Source: Oscillospiraceae bacterium
GTDB lineage: Bacteria; Bacillota; Clostridia; Oscillospirales; Acutalibacteraceae
NCBI GenBank assembly: GCA_902792905.1
Contig: CADBBH010000006.1
Coordinates: 1-64,000, forward strand
Direction of reading: 5' to 3'
DNA: 64,000 bases
Below are positions 15,772 through 24,368 of the stretch, piece after piece (position 1 is the first letter of the stretch; every line of letters starts with the position of its first letter). The position numbers and the translations under genes were made by a program. The notes under the pieces are model-generated. The model was not told the origin of the DNA. It saw only the letters and a program-made list of their open reading frames with translations, and did no database searches.

Positions 15772-16923
15772 TTGGCAGATAAAAGAGATTATTACGAAGT
15801 CCTCGGAGTCGGCAAGGGCGCAAGTGACGAAGAAATTAAAAAAGCATACAGACAGAAGGCAAAGCAGTATCACCCCGACCTTCACCCCGATGACAAGGCT
15901 GCCGAAGCAAAGTTCAAGGAGGTCAACGAGGCGTATGAGGTGCTTTCCGATAAGGAAAAGAGAGCCAAATACGATCAGTTCGGCCACGCGGGAGTCGATC
16001 CCAACTTCGGAGCGGGTGGCGGCCCGTTCGGCGGCGGAGGATTCGATGTCGATTTAGGCGATATATTCGGCTCATTCTTCGGCGGAGGATTCGGCGGTTT
16101 CGGCGGCGGCAGCCGCAGGAGTGATCCCAACGCTCCGCGAAGAGGTGAGGATTTACGCACACGTCTGACTATTTCATTTGAAGATGCCGCCAAGGGTTGC
16201 AAACGAAAGGTAGATGTTAATAAGATTCATACCTGCCCCGACTGCCACGGCAGCGGATGCGCGAGCGGTACAAGTCCCAAGAAATGCCCTGATTGCCAGG
16301 GCCGGGGATACGTAACTGTTCAGCAGAGAACACCATTCGGCACCATTCAGACTCAGAAGCCCTGCTCAAAATGTTCAGGCGCGGGCAAGATAATAGAAAC
16401 ACCCTGCCCGAAATGCAGAGGCAAGGGCAGAATTTCACAGAAGGAATCCATTGAAATCAATGTTCCCGCAGGAATAGATGACAGGCAGTCTTTCGTTGTT
16501 TACGGCGCAGGGAACGCGGGCGTAAACGGCGGACCGGAAGGTGATCTTGAAGTAATCGTTGTTGTCAGACCCCATCCGTATTTCACCCGTGACGGATATA
16601 CGCTCCTTCTTGATAAGCATATCAACTTTATTCAGGCTTCTCTCGGCGGCAAGCTGAGAATACCGACTCTTGACGGTGACGTTTTCTTTGACATTCCTGC
16701 CGGAACGCAGTCGGGAACCGAATTCAGCCTCAGAGGCAGGGGAATTCAGGTCGTTAACAGCAAGAGCAGGGGAGATATGGTAGTTACCGTTGTGGTCGAT
16801 ACTCCCAAAGGACTCAGCGAAGATCAGAAGAGAAAGCTCCGCGATCTGGCGCCTCAGCTCGGCCTGGAACTAGAAGATGCCCAGGGAGCCAAAAAAGGCT
16901 TTTTCGATAAATTCAAGAATTAA
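15772..16923 (+). CDS. dnaJ: Molecular chaperone DnaJ (Hsp40)
   Basis: A 383-residue type I DnaJ. The J-domain (residues 1-70) has [20 protein letters not shown] and the catalytic HPD in YHPDLHPD; the Gly/Phe region is about 75-120. Four CxxCxGxG zinc motifs follow ([32 protein letters not shown]), then the C-terminal peptide-binding barrels. It stimulates DnaK ATPase. The start is TTG at 15772 after AAAGAGGAG; no ATG or GTG fits the expected N-terminus, so the TTG is real and probably limits expression. Confidence 0.97.
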   Translation: MADKRDYYEVLGVGKGASDEEIKKAYRQKAKQYHPDLHPDDKAAEAKFKEVNEAYEVLSDKEKRAKYDQFGHAGVDPNFGAGGGPFGGGGFDVDLGDIFGSFFGGGFGGFGGGSRRSDPNAPRRGEDLRTRLTISFEDAAKGCKRKVDVNKIHTCPDCHGSGCASGTSPKKCPDCQGRGYVTVQQRTPFGTIQTQKPCSKCSGAGKIIETPCPKCRGKGRISQKESIEINVPAGIDDRQSFVVYGAGNAGVNGGPEGDLEVIVVVRPHPYFTRDGYTLLLDKHINFIQASLGGKLRIPTLDGDVFFDIPAGTQSGTEFSLRGRGIQVVNSKSRGDMVVTVVVDTPKGLSEDQKRKLRDLAPQLGLELEDAQGAKKGFFDKFKN

Positions 16924-16946
16924 GAATCAGATTTATGCAAAGTTAA

Positions 16947-16979
16947 ACCCCCGTCCGGCAGGGCGGGGGGGTTCTGTTA
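16947..16979. terminator. Bidirectional terminator between dnaJ and superoxide reductase gene
   Basis: ACCCCCGTCC-GGCA-GGGCGGGGGGGT forms a GC-rich stem with T-rich sequence on the plus side (TTCTGTTATTTT). The two flanking genes converge here. Confidence 0.75.
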
Positions 16980-16981
16980 TT

Positions 16982-17359
16982 TTATGCTTCTGCTTTCCAG
17001 AGACCGTGGAGGTTGCAGTATTCATAAGCCGCTACTGCTGTTTCTCCGTCGGAAAGTGCAAATTTTGCAACCGGTGCATCTCCGGGTTTGAGGTCCTTCT
17101 TCTGATATCCCTGATTTGTTTCAAGAATAATGAACTGGATATAGTGGGCATCAAGCATAGGATGCTCGACCGAGCCGACCGTAACTGTTACGGTATTGCC
17201 GTCAGCAGCAATGACCGGAACATGCTTTTCAAGAGCGGCATCGGTGGTGTTGGCGGTAAGTTCCGTCATTTCCTCGCCGCAGCAGAATGGTGTGCAGGGA
17301 GTCTTGTCGGTAAGGAAAGTGACAAAATTACCGCATTTTGCGCATTTATAGAATTTCAT
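16982..17359 (-). CDS. Desulfoferrodoxin-type superoxide reductase
   Basis: A 125-residue protein. The N-terminal desulforedoxin-like centre has KCAKCG (residues 5-10) and CTPFCCGEEM near 22-31. The SOR domain supplies the iron ligands in EKHVPVI (His near 45), VEHPMLDAHY (His near 65 and 71) and EYCNLHGLW (Cys/His near 116-119). It reduces superoxide to peroxide in anaerobes without releasing oxygen. ACGGAG precedes the ATG. It is 15 bases downstream of rubrerythrin, which removes the peroxide, so the two genes form one detoxification operon. Confidence 0.93.
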   Translation of the reverse strand: MKFYKCAKCGNFVTFLTDKTPCTPFCCGEEMTELTANTTDAALEKHVPVIAADGNTVTVTVGSVEHPMLDAHYIQFIILETNQGYQKKDLKPGDAPVAKFALSDGETAVAAYEYCNLHGLWKAEA

Positions 17360-17374
17360 TTTAAATCTCCGTAA

Positions 17375-18016
17375 TCAATAATTCTCTGCGTTTACTTCAA
17401 AGAAGCTCTGGGGATGAGCGCATACCGGGCAGATGTCGGGCGCTTTAGTGCCGATTACGATATGACCGCAGTTACGGCATTCCCAGATTTTAACTTCGCT
17501 CTTCTCAAATACCTGCTTTGTTTCAACATTCTTGAGAAGCGCTCTGTAACGCTCTTCATGGTGCTTTTCTATAGCGGCAACACCGCGGAATTTTGCGGCA
17601 AGCTCGGGAAAGCCTTCCGCTTCGGCGGTCTTTGCAAAATCTTCGTACATATCGGTCCACTCAAAGTTTTCGCCGTCGGCGGCAGCTTCGAGATTTTCGG
17701 CTGTCGAGCCGATGCCGTTGAGTTCCTTGAACCAGAGTTTTGCATGTTCTTTTTCATTATCGGCGGTCTTGAGGAAAAGGGCGGCTATCTGCTCATAGCC
17801 TTCTTTCTTTGCCTTGGATGCGAAGTAGGTGTATTTATTCCTTGCCTGGGATTCGCCGGCGAATGCCGCCTGAAGATTCTTCTCAGTCTGAGTGCCTGCG
17901 TAGGGATTAGCGGAAACCTCTGAGAATGCATCTTTCTGCTTGCATTTCGGGCATACTTCGGGAGCGGTATCACCTTCGTGAACATAACCGCAGAATTTGC
18001 AGATAAACTTTTTCAT
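17375..18016 (-). CDS. rbr: Rubrerythrin (peroxide-reducing)
   Basis: A 213-residue protein with an N-terminal rubredoxin-like site ([12 protein letters not shown] ... VCPKCKQKD), a central ferritin-like diiron four-helix bundle ([39 protein letters not shown]) and a second, C-terminal rubredoxin site ([12 protein letters not shown] ... ICPVCAHPQ). The architecture with rubredoxin domains at both ends is of the reverse/double type seen in some Clostridia. AGGAGG precedes the ATG at 18016; the longer frame to 18085 covers the promoter and is not translated. Confidence 0.95.
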   Translation of the reverse strand: MKKFICKFCGYVHEGDTAPEVCPKCKQKDAFSEVSANPYAGTQTEKNLQAAFAGESQARNKYTYFASKAKKEGYEQIAALFLKTADNEKEHAKLWFKELNGIGSTAENLEAAADGENFEWTDMYEDFAKTAEAEGFPELAAKFRGVAAIEKHHEERYRALLKNVETKQVFEKSEVKIWECRNCGHIVIGTKAPDICPVCAHPQSFFEVNAENY

Positions 18017-18056
18017 AATAATCCTCCTATGAATGATTTTTATTTGATTATATTTG

Positions 18057-18085
18057 ATTATATATGCTGAGACATTGTGTGTCAA
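18057..18085 (-). promoter_or_regulatory. Promoter of the rubrerythrin-superoxide reductase operon
   Basis: On the minus strand TTGACA (complement of 18080-18085), 17-base spacer, TATAAT (complement of 18057-18062): consensus sigma-A. A direct repeat AAATATAATC overlaps the start region; I do not see a convincing PerR palindrome. Confidence 0.85.
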
Positions 18086-18104
18086 TATTTATTTGTAATG
18101 CTCT

Positions 18105-19199
18105 TTACACATTGAATCTGAACAGAACAACATCGCCGTCGTTCATAACATACTCTTTGCCTTCGCTGCGGACAAGGCCTTTTTCCTTCGCGGCCGTGAG
18201 CGAGCCGTATTTTATCAGCTCATCGTAGGCGATTACCTCCGCTCTGATGAATCCGCGCTCAAAATCAGTATGGATTTTGCCGGCTGCCTGTGGTGCTTTA
18301 GTGCCTTTTTTGATTGTCCATGCCCTTACCTCCGGTTGACCTGCCGTGAGGAATGAGATCAGTCCTAGCAGGGAATAGCTCTTCTTGACCAGCAGGTCGA
18401 GACCGCCGCTCTCAACGCCGAGTTCCGAAAGGAACATTTCTTTTTCTTCAGGGGAGAGCGAAGCTATTTCCGCCTCAAGCTCCGCGCATATCGGCAGCAC
18501 TTCGCTGCCTTCCGCAGCTGCGATTTCACATACCGCTTTATAGTGAGGATTATTGTCTATGCCCGAGGCAAAGTCATCCTCGCTCATATTGCATGCATAG
18601 ATCACGGGCTTTGAGGTCAGAAGGGCTATTTCCGCGAGCCAGGCTTTTTCGTTTTCATCGCATTCGATGTTTCTCGCGGGAATATTGCTTTCGAGAGAAT
18701 CTTTGAGTTTTTTAAGGAATTCAAGCTCGCCGGCAAGTGATTTATCGCCCTTGAGTGCTTTTGAAACTCTGTCAATTCTGCGCTCGACCATTTCTATGTC
18801 GGAGAATATCAGTTCCAGATTGATTGTTTCTATATCTCTTGCCGGGTCAATTGTCGCGTCAACATGAACAATATCATCGCTTTCGAAGCATCTGACAACA
18901 TGAATAATCGCATCGGTTTCTCTTATGTGGGAGAGAAACTTATTGCCAAGGCCTTCGCCTTTTGAAGCTCCGCGGACAAGACCGGCTATGTCAACAAATT
19001 CAATGAATGCCGGTGTAATCTTTACAGGGTTATATATCTCTGCGAGCTTATCCAGTCTCTCATCGGGGACGGCCACTACGCCGACATTCGGCTCAATGGT
19101 GCAGAAGGCGTAATTCGCGCTTTGGGCGCCCGCGTTGGTTATGGCGTTGAATAATGTGCTTTTGCCGACATTCGGCAGACCTACTATGCCTAATTTCAT
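18105..19199 (-). CDS. ychF: Redox-regulated ATPase YchF (Obg-family GTPase-like)
   Basis: A 364-residue P-loop protein. Walker [14 protein letters not shown] near residue 6, the switch segment [14 protein letters not shown], Walker [19 protein letters not shown] near 68, and an altered specificity motif (YACNMSE near 200) that explains ATP preference. The C-terminal TGS domain ends with [15 protein letters not shown]. YchF binds ribosomes and responds to oxidative stress. The start at 19199 has AAAGGA 8 bases upstream; the in-frame ATG three codons earlier overlaps that site. Confidence 0.96.
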   Translation of the reverse strand: MKLGIVGLPNVGKSTLFNAITNAGAQSANYAFCTIEPNVGVVAVPDERLDKLAEIYNPVKITPAFIEFVDIAGLVRGASKGEGLGNKFLSHIRETDAIIHVVRCFESDDIVHVDATIDPARDIETINLELIFSDIEMVERRIDRVSKALKGDKSLAGELEFLKKLKDSLESNIPARNIECDENEKAWLAEIALLTSKPVIYACNMSEDDFASGIDNNPHYKAVCEIAAAEGSEVLPICAELEAEIASLSPEEKEMFLSELGVESGGLDLLVKKSYSLLGLISFLTAGQPEVRAWTIKKGTKAPQAAGKIHTDFERGFIRAEVIAYDELIKYGSLTAAKEKGLVRSEGKEYVMNDGDVVLFRFNV

Positions 19200-19233
19200 A
19201 TTATTCATCCTTTCGGATTAATTCATTTTCATC

Positions 19234-19262
19234 ATTATACAATGAATTGAACTTAATTACAA
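19234..19262 (-). promoter_or_regulatory. Promoter of ychF
   Basis: On the minus strand TTGTAA (complement of 19257-19262), 17 bases, TATAAT (complement of 19234-19239). Confidence 0.7.
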
Positions 19263-19281
19263 TAATAAAATAAATTTGTTG

Positions 19282-19310
19282 TTTACAAATTCTCACAATT
19301 ATTATATAAT
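19282..19310 (+). promoter_or_regulatory. Promoter of the SBP-recG-metF-metH run
   Basis: TTTACA (19282-19287), 17 bases, TATAAT (19305-19310). A leader hairpin AAGTGTTTC-TTTTT-GAAGCACTT (19333-19355) follows before the ribosome binding site. No terminator is visible until 30986, so transcription may run through nine genes. Confidence 0.75.
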
Positions 19311-19375
19311 TATCTAAATAATTAAAATGTGAAAGTGTTTCTTTTTGAAGCACTTCTGAGATAAAGGATAAATTT

Positions 19376-20836
19376 ATGAAGAAAACAATCTGTATTCTTA
19401 CGGCGGTTATTATGATTCTGCTCTCGCTCACTGCCTGCGGTGGCGGGAATAAAACGCCGGGTAAAACAAAAAAAGAACCTACAACGACTGCGGAGCAGAA
19501 TACTCTGAAACTTGCCTATTCGAAAAATGATTCGCTCAATCCGATGACATCCGAAACATCTATTAATTTTCAGCTTACCAAACTCGTTTATGACGGGCTA
19601 TATAAACTTGACAGTGCTTATGAACCGAAACCGGTAGTCGCTAAGTCAGCTGTGGTTGGTTCGACACTTGTCAGCGTCACGCTGAATGAATTCAAATTCA
19701 GCGACGGTTCCGATATCTCGGTGAATGACATTATATCATCTTTCTATCAGGCTAAGGAATCCTCTGCTTATGAGACACGCCTTCGCAATATTTCCGAGGC
19801 GCACATCGGCTCGGATAATTCCGTCGTTTTCGATCTTGAAACCCCCGACCCTTATGCGCTCAGCTGCCTTGATTTCCCGATAGTAAGGAACACCGAAGAC
19901 GGTTTTCCTCTCGGCTGCGGCAGATACTCTTTCCAGCGCGACGGCGATAATATTTATCTTGTTGTTAATTCTTACAGAACCGATTTCGACCCGATATTCA
20001 GAACGATAAACCTCGAGCCGATTCACGAGAGCGATTCTTTTGAGAGCAGTCTGGTTATCGGCAATACCGCATTTTCATATAATGACCTGTCCGGCGGTAC
20101 TTATTCGCGAATGAACGCAAATAATGTAGATATCGGAATCAATAATTTCGTCTATCTCGGTTTCAACCTCGCTGATGAATGGTTCTGGATGCCCGAGATG
20201 AGAAGGGCTGTCAGTATGTGTATTGACAGAGAACTGGTAGCCGCTTCGGCTTTCCGCTCCCACGCAAGACCCGCCCTCACTATGTTCAATCCCGATTGGT
20301 ACGCCATTAAAGAAATCGCCGTGGACCCGTCCGTGAATATTGCCGGTGCCGCAGAGCTTATAAAGTCAGCCGGAATTGAGCCTGCTACAAGAGAGATATC
20401 CATACTCTGTAACGCAGAGAATGAATTCAAGACCGATGCCGCAGAGATAATCGAAGAGTGCCTTGAAAAAGCGGGGTTCTATGTCCGCGTTAGCGCTCTT
20501 ATGAAAGACGCTTATATTCAGGCGGTAAAATCGGGAGATTATGATATTTATATCGGCGAAGTCCGACTGAATTTCAATATGGATCTCTCGCCCGTATTGA
20601 CCGGTGCGGCGTCTTACGGCATAGACGATGAGGCGGCAACGGTACTCAAATACAGTGATTTCCTTGCCGGCAGCTGTGAGATTATGGATTTCATAAATGT
20701 CTGCAATGAGGATATGATTTATGCGCCGCTCTGTTACCGGAACGGAGTCGCTTCTTATACCAAATCAATGCGCGGCGAATTCAAAGGCTGTGATGCCGAT
20801 GTATTCTCCGATATCGAAACCTGGAGCCTGAAATGA
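19376..20836 (+). CDS. Extracellular peptide-binding lipoprotein (SBP family 5-like)
   Basis: A 486-residue lipoprotein with signal peptide and lipobox LTAC (Cys near residue 21), then a Thr/Lys linker. The body resembles oligopeptide/dipeptide ABC transporter binding proteins: LAYSKNDSLNPMTSETSINF near 47, LVYDGLYKLD, NDIISSFYQAKES, EMRRAVSMCIDRELV near 280. AAAGGA precedes the ATG. No permease or ATPase genes are adjacent, so it either serves a transporter elsewhere or has another role. Its stop overlaps the recG start by 4 bases (ATGA). Confidence 0.85.
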   Translation: MKKTICILTAVIMILLSLTACGGGNKTPGKTKKEPTTTAEQNTLKLAYSKNDSLNPMTSETSINFQLTKLVYDGLYKLDSAYEPKPVVAKSAVVGSTLVSVTLNEFKFSDGSDISVNDIISSFYQAKESSAYETRLRNISEAHIGSDNSVVFDLETPDPYALSCLDFPIVRNTEDGFPLGCGRYSFQRDGDNIYLVVNSYRTDFDPIFRTINLEPIHESDSFESSLVIGNTAFSYNDLSGGTYSRMNANNVDIGINNFVYLGFNLADEWFWMPEMRRAVSMCIDRELVAASAFRSHARPALTMFNPDWYAIKEIAVDPSVNIAGAAELIKSAGIEPATREISILCNAENEFKTDAAEIIEECLEKAGFYVRVSALMKDAYIQAVKSGDYDIYIGEVRLNFNMDLSPVLTGAASYGIDDEAATVLKYSDFLAGSCEIMDFINVCNEDMIYAPLCYRNGVASYTKSMRGEFKGCDADVFSDIETWSLK

Positions 20837-22878
20837 TTAAACCTTCGGATAATATAACCGCGCTCAAAGGCGTCGGGACGAAACGCGCCGAGGCGCTCAA
20901 TAAGGCCGGTATATACACAGTATACGACCTTCTTACGTATTTCCCGAGAAACTATATTGACCTTTCCCGGGGGATGTCGATAAGGTCTGCTCCGCTAAAT
21001 GAAGATGTCTGTATCAGGGCTTTTGTCGGCTCTGTGCCGCGCGAGCACTATATCCGCAAAGGGATGACCACATATTCGGTTGATATTACCGACGGCGAAT
21101 CGGTAATGAACATCGTGTTCTTCAATAATAAATATATTCCCGATATGCTCATTAACGGGGAAGAATACTACTTCTACGGAAAAATCACCCCGTTCGGCCA
21201 GCGATATAAATCCATGACATCGCCGAAATTCTTCAGGGTTTCAGACGGGATAACTTTCAGACCTGTCTATCCGCAGACTTCATTGCTCAACACTAATTAT
21301 ATTGAAAAACTGCTTAAAACCGCTTTTGATTCAATTCCCGAAATGGAGGATTATCTTCCGGAGAAGATAAGGAATGATTACTGTCTCATGTGCCTTCGCG
21401 ACGCGCTTGTGAATATTCATTTCCCCACCTCTCCCGATTTGCTTTCCGAAGCGAAACGCAGGGTTTCTTTCGAAAGCCTTTTCTTGCTTCAGCTCGGCCT
21501 TTCAAGGCTTAAAATCAAATCGAGAAAATCAACCGGCACTGTCATAACCGAGAATTACAGCGATGATTTTCTTAAACTTCTGCCTTTTGAACTGACCGGT
21601 GCACAGAAAAGGGCGATTAATGACTGCGTTGCCGATATGTCTTCGGGCCTCCCGATGAACCGTCTGCTTCAGGGCGATGTCGGCTCGGGCAAGACCGCAG
21701 TCAGCGCGGCACTGATTTACAATATTGTTAAAAACGGATTCCAGGCGGCAATAATGGCGCCGACAGAAGTGCTTGCCACTCAGCATTATAAAACGTTTCT
21801 TTCGTTTTTTGAAAATGCCGGTATAAATGTCGCTTTGCTCACCGGCTCAACACCCGCTAAGGAAAAGAAATTGATTAAAGCCGGACTTAAAGAAGGCAGA
21901 GTTGACCTTGTCATCGGAACTCACGCCATAATTCAGGATGATGTCGAATTTCTTAATCTCGGGCTTGCCGTTACCGATGAACAGCACAGATTCGGCGTGG
22001 CTCAGCGCGGAAAACTCGGCGCAAAGGGCAAGAATCCTCATATACTTGTTATGTCCGCGACTCCTATTCCGAGAACGCTCTCGCTGATAATCTACGGAGA
22101 CCTTGATATCAGCATTCTCGATGAAATGCCTGCCGGCCGTCAGAAGATTGATACGTTTGCGGTTGGTCCGGATAAGAGAGAGAGAGCATATGCCTATATA
22201 AAAAAGCATCTCCTTCAGGGTTACCAGGGATATATAGTGTGCCCGCTGGTTGATATCGATGAAGAAGAGGCTGATTCCGAGAGAAAAGCGTCAGTCAATC
22301 TTTATAATGAACTCAAAGACGGCTTCTTCAAGGGCTTTAAGCTCGGGCTTCTCTACGGCAGAATGAAAGCTGATGAAAAGAAAACGGTGATGTCCGATTT
22401 TTCACAGGGCAAAACTGATCTTTTGATTTCAACTACCGTGATTGAGGTCGGAGTCGATGTCCCGAATGCAGTAATTATGGTTATTGAGAATGCCGATTGC
22501 TTCGGCCTTTCGCAGCTTCATCAGTTAAGAGGCAGGGTCGGCAGAGGCGAGGCCAAGTCCACCTGCATTCTGATTGCGAGTGATGAGAACCGGGAAGAGA
22601 ATCAGCGGCTGAAAATTCTTGAATCCACAACTGACGGCTTTAAGATTGCCGATGAGGATCTGAAACTCAGAGGTCCCGGTGATTTTCTCGGTTCAAGGCA
22701 GCACGGTCTGCCGGATCTCAAAATATCAAACATGCTCTCCGACGGCGATACGGTGCGCGAAACACACTACGCCGCAGAGCAGCTGCTCAAGAATAATCCG
22801 ACTCTTGAGGGCGCTGAATATGACGCTCTCAAAAAGAGAGTCAACGAAATGTTCTCACACGGAGTTGTGCTGAACTGA
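20833..22878 (+). CDS. recG: ATP-dependent DNA helicase RecG
   Basis: A 681-residue branch-migration helicase. The N-terminal wedge/OB domain begins ALKGVGTKRAEALNKAGI (helix-hairpin-helix). Walker A is GDVGSGKTA near residue 275, DEQH box TDEQHRFG near 375, motif III MSATPIPRTL, and motif VI QLHQLRGRVGRG near 555. The C-terminal DLKLRGPGDFLGSRQHG is diagnostic for RecG. It remodels stalled forks. The ATG overlaps the preceding stop codon, which suggests coupled translation with the lipoprotein gene. Confidence 0.97.
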   Translation: MIKPSDNITALKGVGTKRAEALNKAGIYTVYDLLTYFPRNYIDLSRGMSIRSAPLNEDVCIRAFVGSVPREHYIRKGMTTYSVDITDGESVMNIVFFNNKYIPDMLINGEEYYFYGKITPFGQRYKSMTSPKFFRVSDGITFRPVYPQTSLLNTNYIEKLLKTAFDSIPEMEDYLPEKIRNDYCLMCLRDALVNIHFPTSPDLLSEAKRRVSFESLFLLQLGLSRLKIKSRKSTGTVITENYSDDFLKLLPFELTGAQKRAINDCVADMSSGLPMNRLLQGDVGSGKTAVSAALIYNIVKNGFQAAIMAPTEVLATQHYKTFLSFFENAGINVALLTGSTPAKEKKLIKAGLKEGRVDLVIGTHAIIQDDVEFLNLGLAVTDEQHRFGVAQRGKLGAKGKNPHILVMSATPIPRTLSLIIYGDLDISILDEMPAGRQKIDTFAVGPDKRERAYAYIKKHLLQGYQGYIVCPLVDIDEEEADSERKASVNLYNELKDGFFKGFKLGLLYGRMKADEKKTVMSDFSQGKTDLLISTTVIEVGVDVPNAVIMVIENADCFGLSQLHQLRGRVGRGEAKSTCILIASDENREENQRLKILESTTDGFKIADEDLKLRGPGDFLGSRQHGLPDLKISNMLSDGDTVRETHYAAEQLLKNNPTLEGAEYDALKKRVNEMFSHGVVLN

Positions 22879-22905
22879 TGATTATAAAACCGAAAGAGGA
22901 TACTT

Positions 22906-23781
22906 ATGAGAATTACCGAAATTCTGAAATCAGAAAAACCGACGGTGTCGTTTGAAGTTTTCCCGCCCAAAACGAGCGATTCATTTTCTGCTGTTGAAAA
23001 GGCGGTTGATGAAATCGCCGCAATGAATCCGTCGTATATGAGCGTAACTTACGGCGCAGGCGGCGGAACCAGTCAGTATACACTGGATATAGCCCGTGAA
23101 ATAAGTGAAAAATACGGCGTTCCTTCTCTCGCTCATCTTACCTGCGTGTCCTCGTCAAGGGAGAGCGTTAAAAGCAGGATTGAAGATTTCAAGGCAGCCG
23201 GTATCGAGAATGTGCTCGCACTAAGGGGTGATATCCCTGCCGACAGGATGAATGAGGACAGAAGCGGATGGGATTATCATCACGCGATTGAGCTCATTTC
23301 CGATCTTAAAGAGTCCGGTGCCGATTTCTGCATCGGGGGCGCCTGCTATCCCGAGGTTCATCCCGAGAGCGCTAACCGTAAAGAAGATATAATGCATCTC
23401 AAAGAGAAGACGGATGTCGGCTGTGAATTTCTCACTACCCAGATGTTCTTTGATAACAGTCTGTTCTATGCCTTCCTTTACAGAATCAGGGAGGCGGGTA
23501 TAAGCGTTCCCGTAATTCCCGGAATTATGCCTATTACAAACGCCAATCAGGTTGCCAGAGCGATAAAGCTCAGCGGTTCGTTTATGCCTCAGCGCTTCAG
23601 CAGCATTGTTGACCGCTTCGGTTCTTCGCCGGATGCGATGATGCAGGCCGGTATCGCGTATGCCACCGATCAGATTATAGATCTCTTCGCAAATAACATA
23701 AATCATATTCACATATATTCGATGAATAAACCTCAGGTTGCCGAGGCGATAATGAGAAATATATCCGAAATCATAAAATAA
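22906..23781 (+). CDS. metF: 5,10-methylenetetrahydrofolate reductase
   Basis: A 291-residue TIM-barrel flavoprotein. VSFEVFPPKTSDS near residue 14, SVTYGAGGGTSQYT near 46, HLTCVSSSRESV and NVLALRGDIP near 108 are MetF motifs, and QMFFDNSLFY and PVIPGIMPI follow. It makes 5-methyl-THF for methionine synthase. AGAGGA precedes the ATG. The stop overlaps the next start by one base, and the next two genes complete the methionine synthase system, so the three form a dedicated operon segment. Confidence 0.96.
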   Translation: MRITEILKSEKPTVSFEVFPPKTSDSFSAVEKAVDEIAAMNPSYMSVTYGAGGGTSQYTLDIAREISEKYGVPSLAHLTCVSSSRESVKSRIEDFKAAGIENVLALRGDIPADRMNEDRSGWDYHHAIELISDLKESGADFCIGGACYPEVHPESANRKEDIMHLKEKTDVGCEFLTTQMFFDNSLFYAFLYRIREAGISVPVIPGIMPITNANQVARAIKLSGSFMPQRFSSIVDRFGSSPDAMMQAGIAYATDQIIDLFANNINHIHIYSMNKPQVAEAIMRNISEIIK

Positions 23782-24368
23782 TGGAAAACTTTTTGATTCT
23801 GAAATTTGATACACCGGCCTCCGATATCGGAATGATAAAGCGCTATCTGCGTGACAACGGGAATTCGGAGCAGATTGATTTGCTTGTTAAAGAATGCATC
23901 GGACTCAGCAGAGATTCATTTGACTGCCGTGTCTGTTCTGCGGAGTTTCCGGTTGAAACGCACGGCGATAATGTCTGCTTAGGTGATGTTACCGTTAAGT
24001 CAAAAAGCCTTGCCGAGCATCTTGAGAATTGCAATAAGGCCGTTGTTTTCGGAGCTACCGTCGGTATAGGTATTGACAGGCTGATTATGAAATACTCTTC
24101 CTTGTCTGCTGTCAAGGCACTGTGCCTCGATGCAATCGGCTCTGAGATGATAGAAAACGTATGCGATTTATTCAATCAGAGAATCAATGCGGAATATCAG
24201 TCAACCTGTTCCCGCTTCAGCCCGGGATACGGCGACCTGCCGATAGAATTTCAGCGCGAAATATTTGCAATTCTGAATCTTAATAAAAATCTCGGGGTTT
24301 ATCTCACGGAAGGAATGCAGATGACTCCGTCAAAATCCGTTACAGCCATCATAGGAGCGAACAAATGA
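23781..24368 (+). CDS. Methionine synthase activation domain protein (stand-alone)
   Basis: A 195-residue protein equivalent to the C-terminal reactivation domain of MetH. RFSPGYGDLPIEFQRE near residue 146 and LTEGMQMTPSKSVTAIIG near 175 are the AdoMet-binding motifs; AVVFGATVGIGID is also typical. It would reductively methylate cob(II)alamin in the partner protein. In many Clostridia this domain is a separate gene, as here, placed between metF and metH with overlapping stop/start codons (1 base and 4 bases). Confidence 0.93.
   Translation: MENFLILKFDTPASDIGMIKRYLRDNGNSEQIDLLVKECIGLSRDSFDCRVCSAEFPVETHGDNVCLGDVTVKSKSLAEHLENCNKAVVFGATVGIGIDRLIMKYSSLSAVKALCLDAIGSEMIENVCDLFNQRINAEYQSTCSRFSPGYGDLPIEFQREIFAILNLNKNLGVYLTEGMQMTPSKSVTAIIGANK

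Noticed and set aside
18040..18085. A PerR box at the rubrerythrin promoter
   Set aside because: The AT-rich repeat AAATATAATC is direct, not inverted; no TTATAAT-N-ATTATAA palindrome could be built.
19282..19375. A riboswitch ahead of the SBP-recG-met run
   Set aside because: The leader is only about 60 bases with one simple hairpin; no SAM, cobalamin or T-box motif is present.
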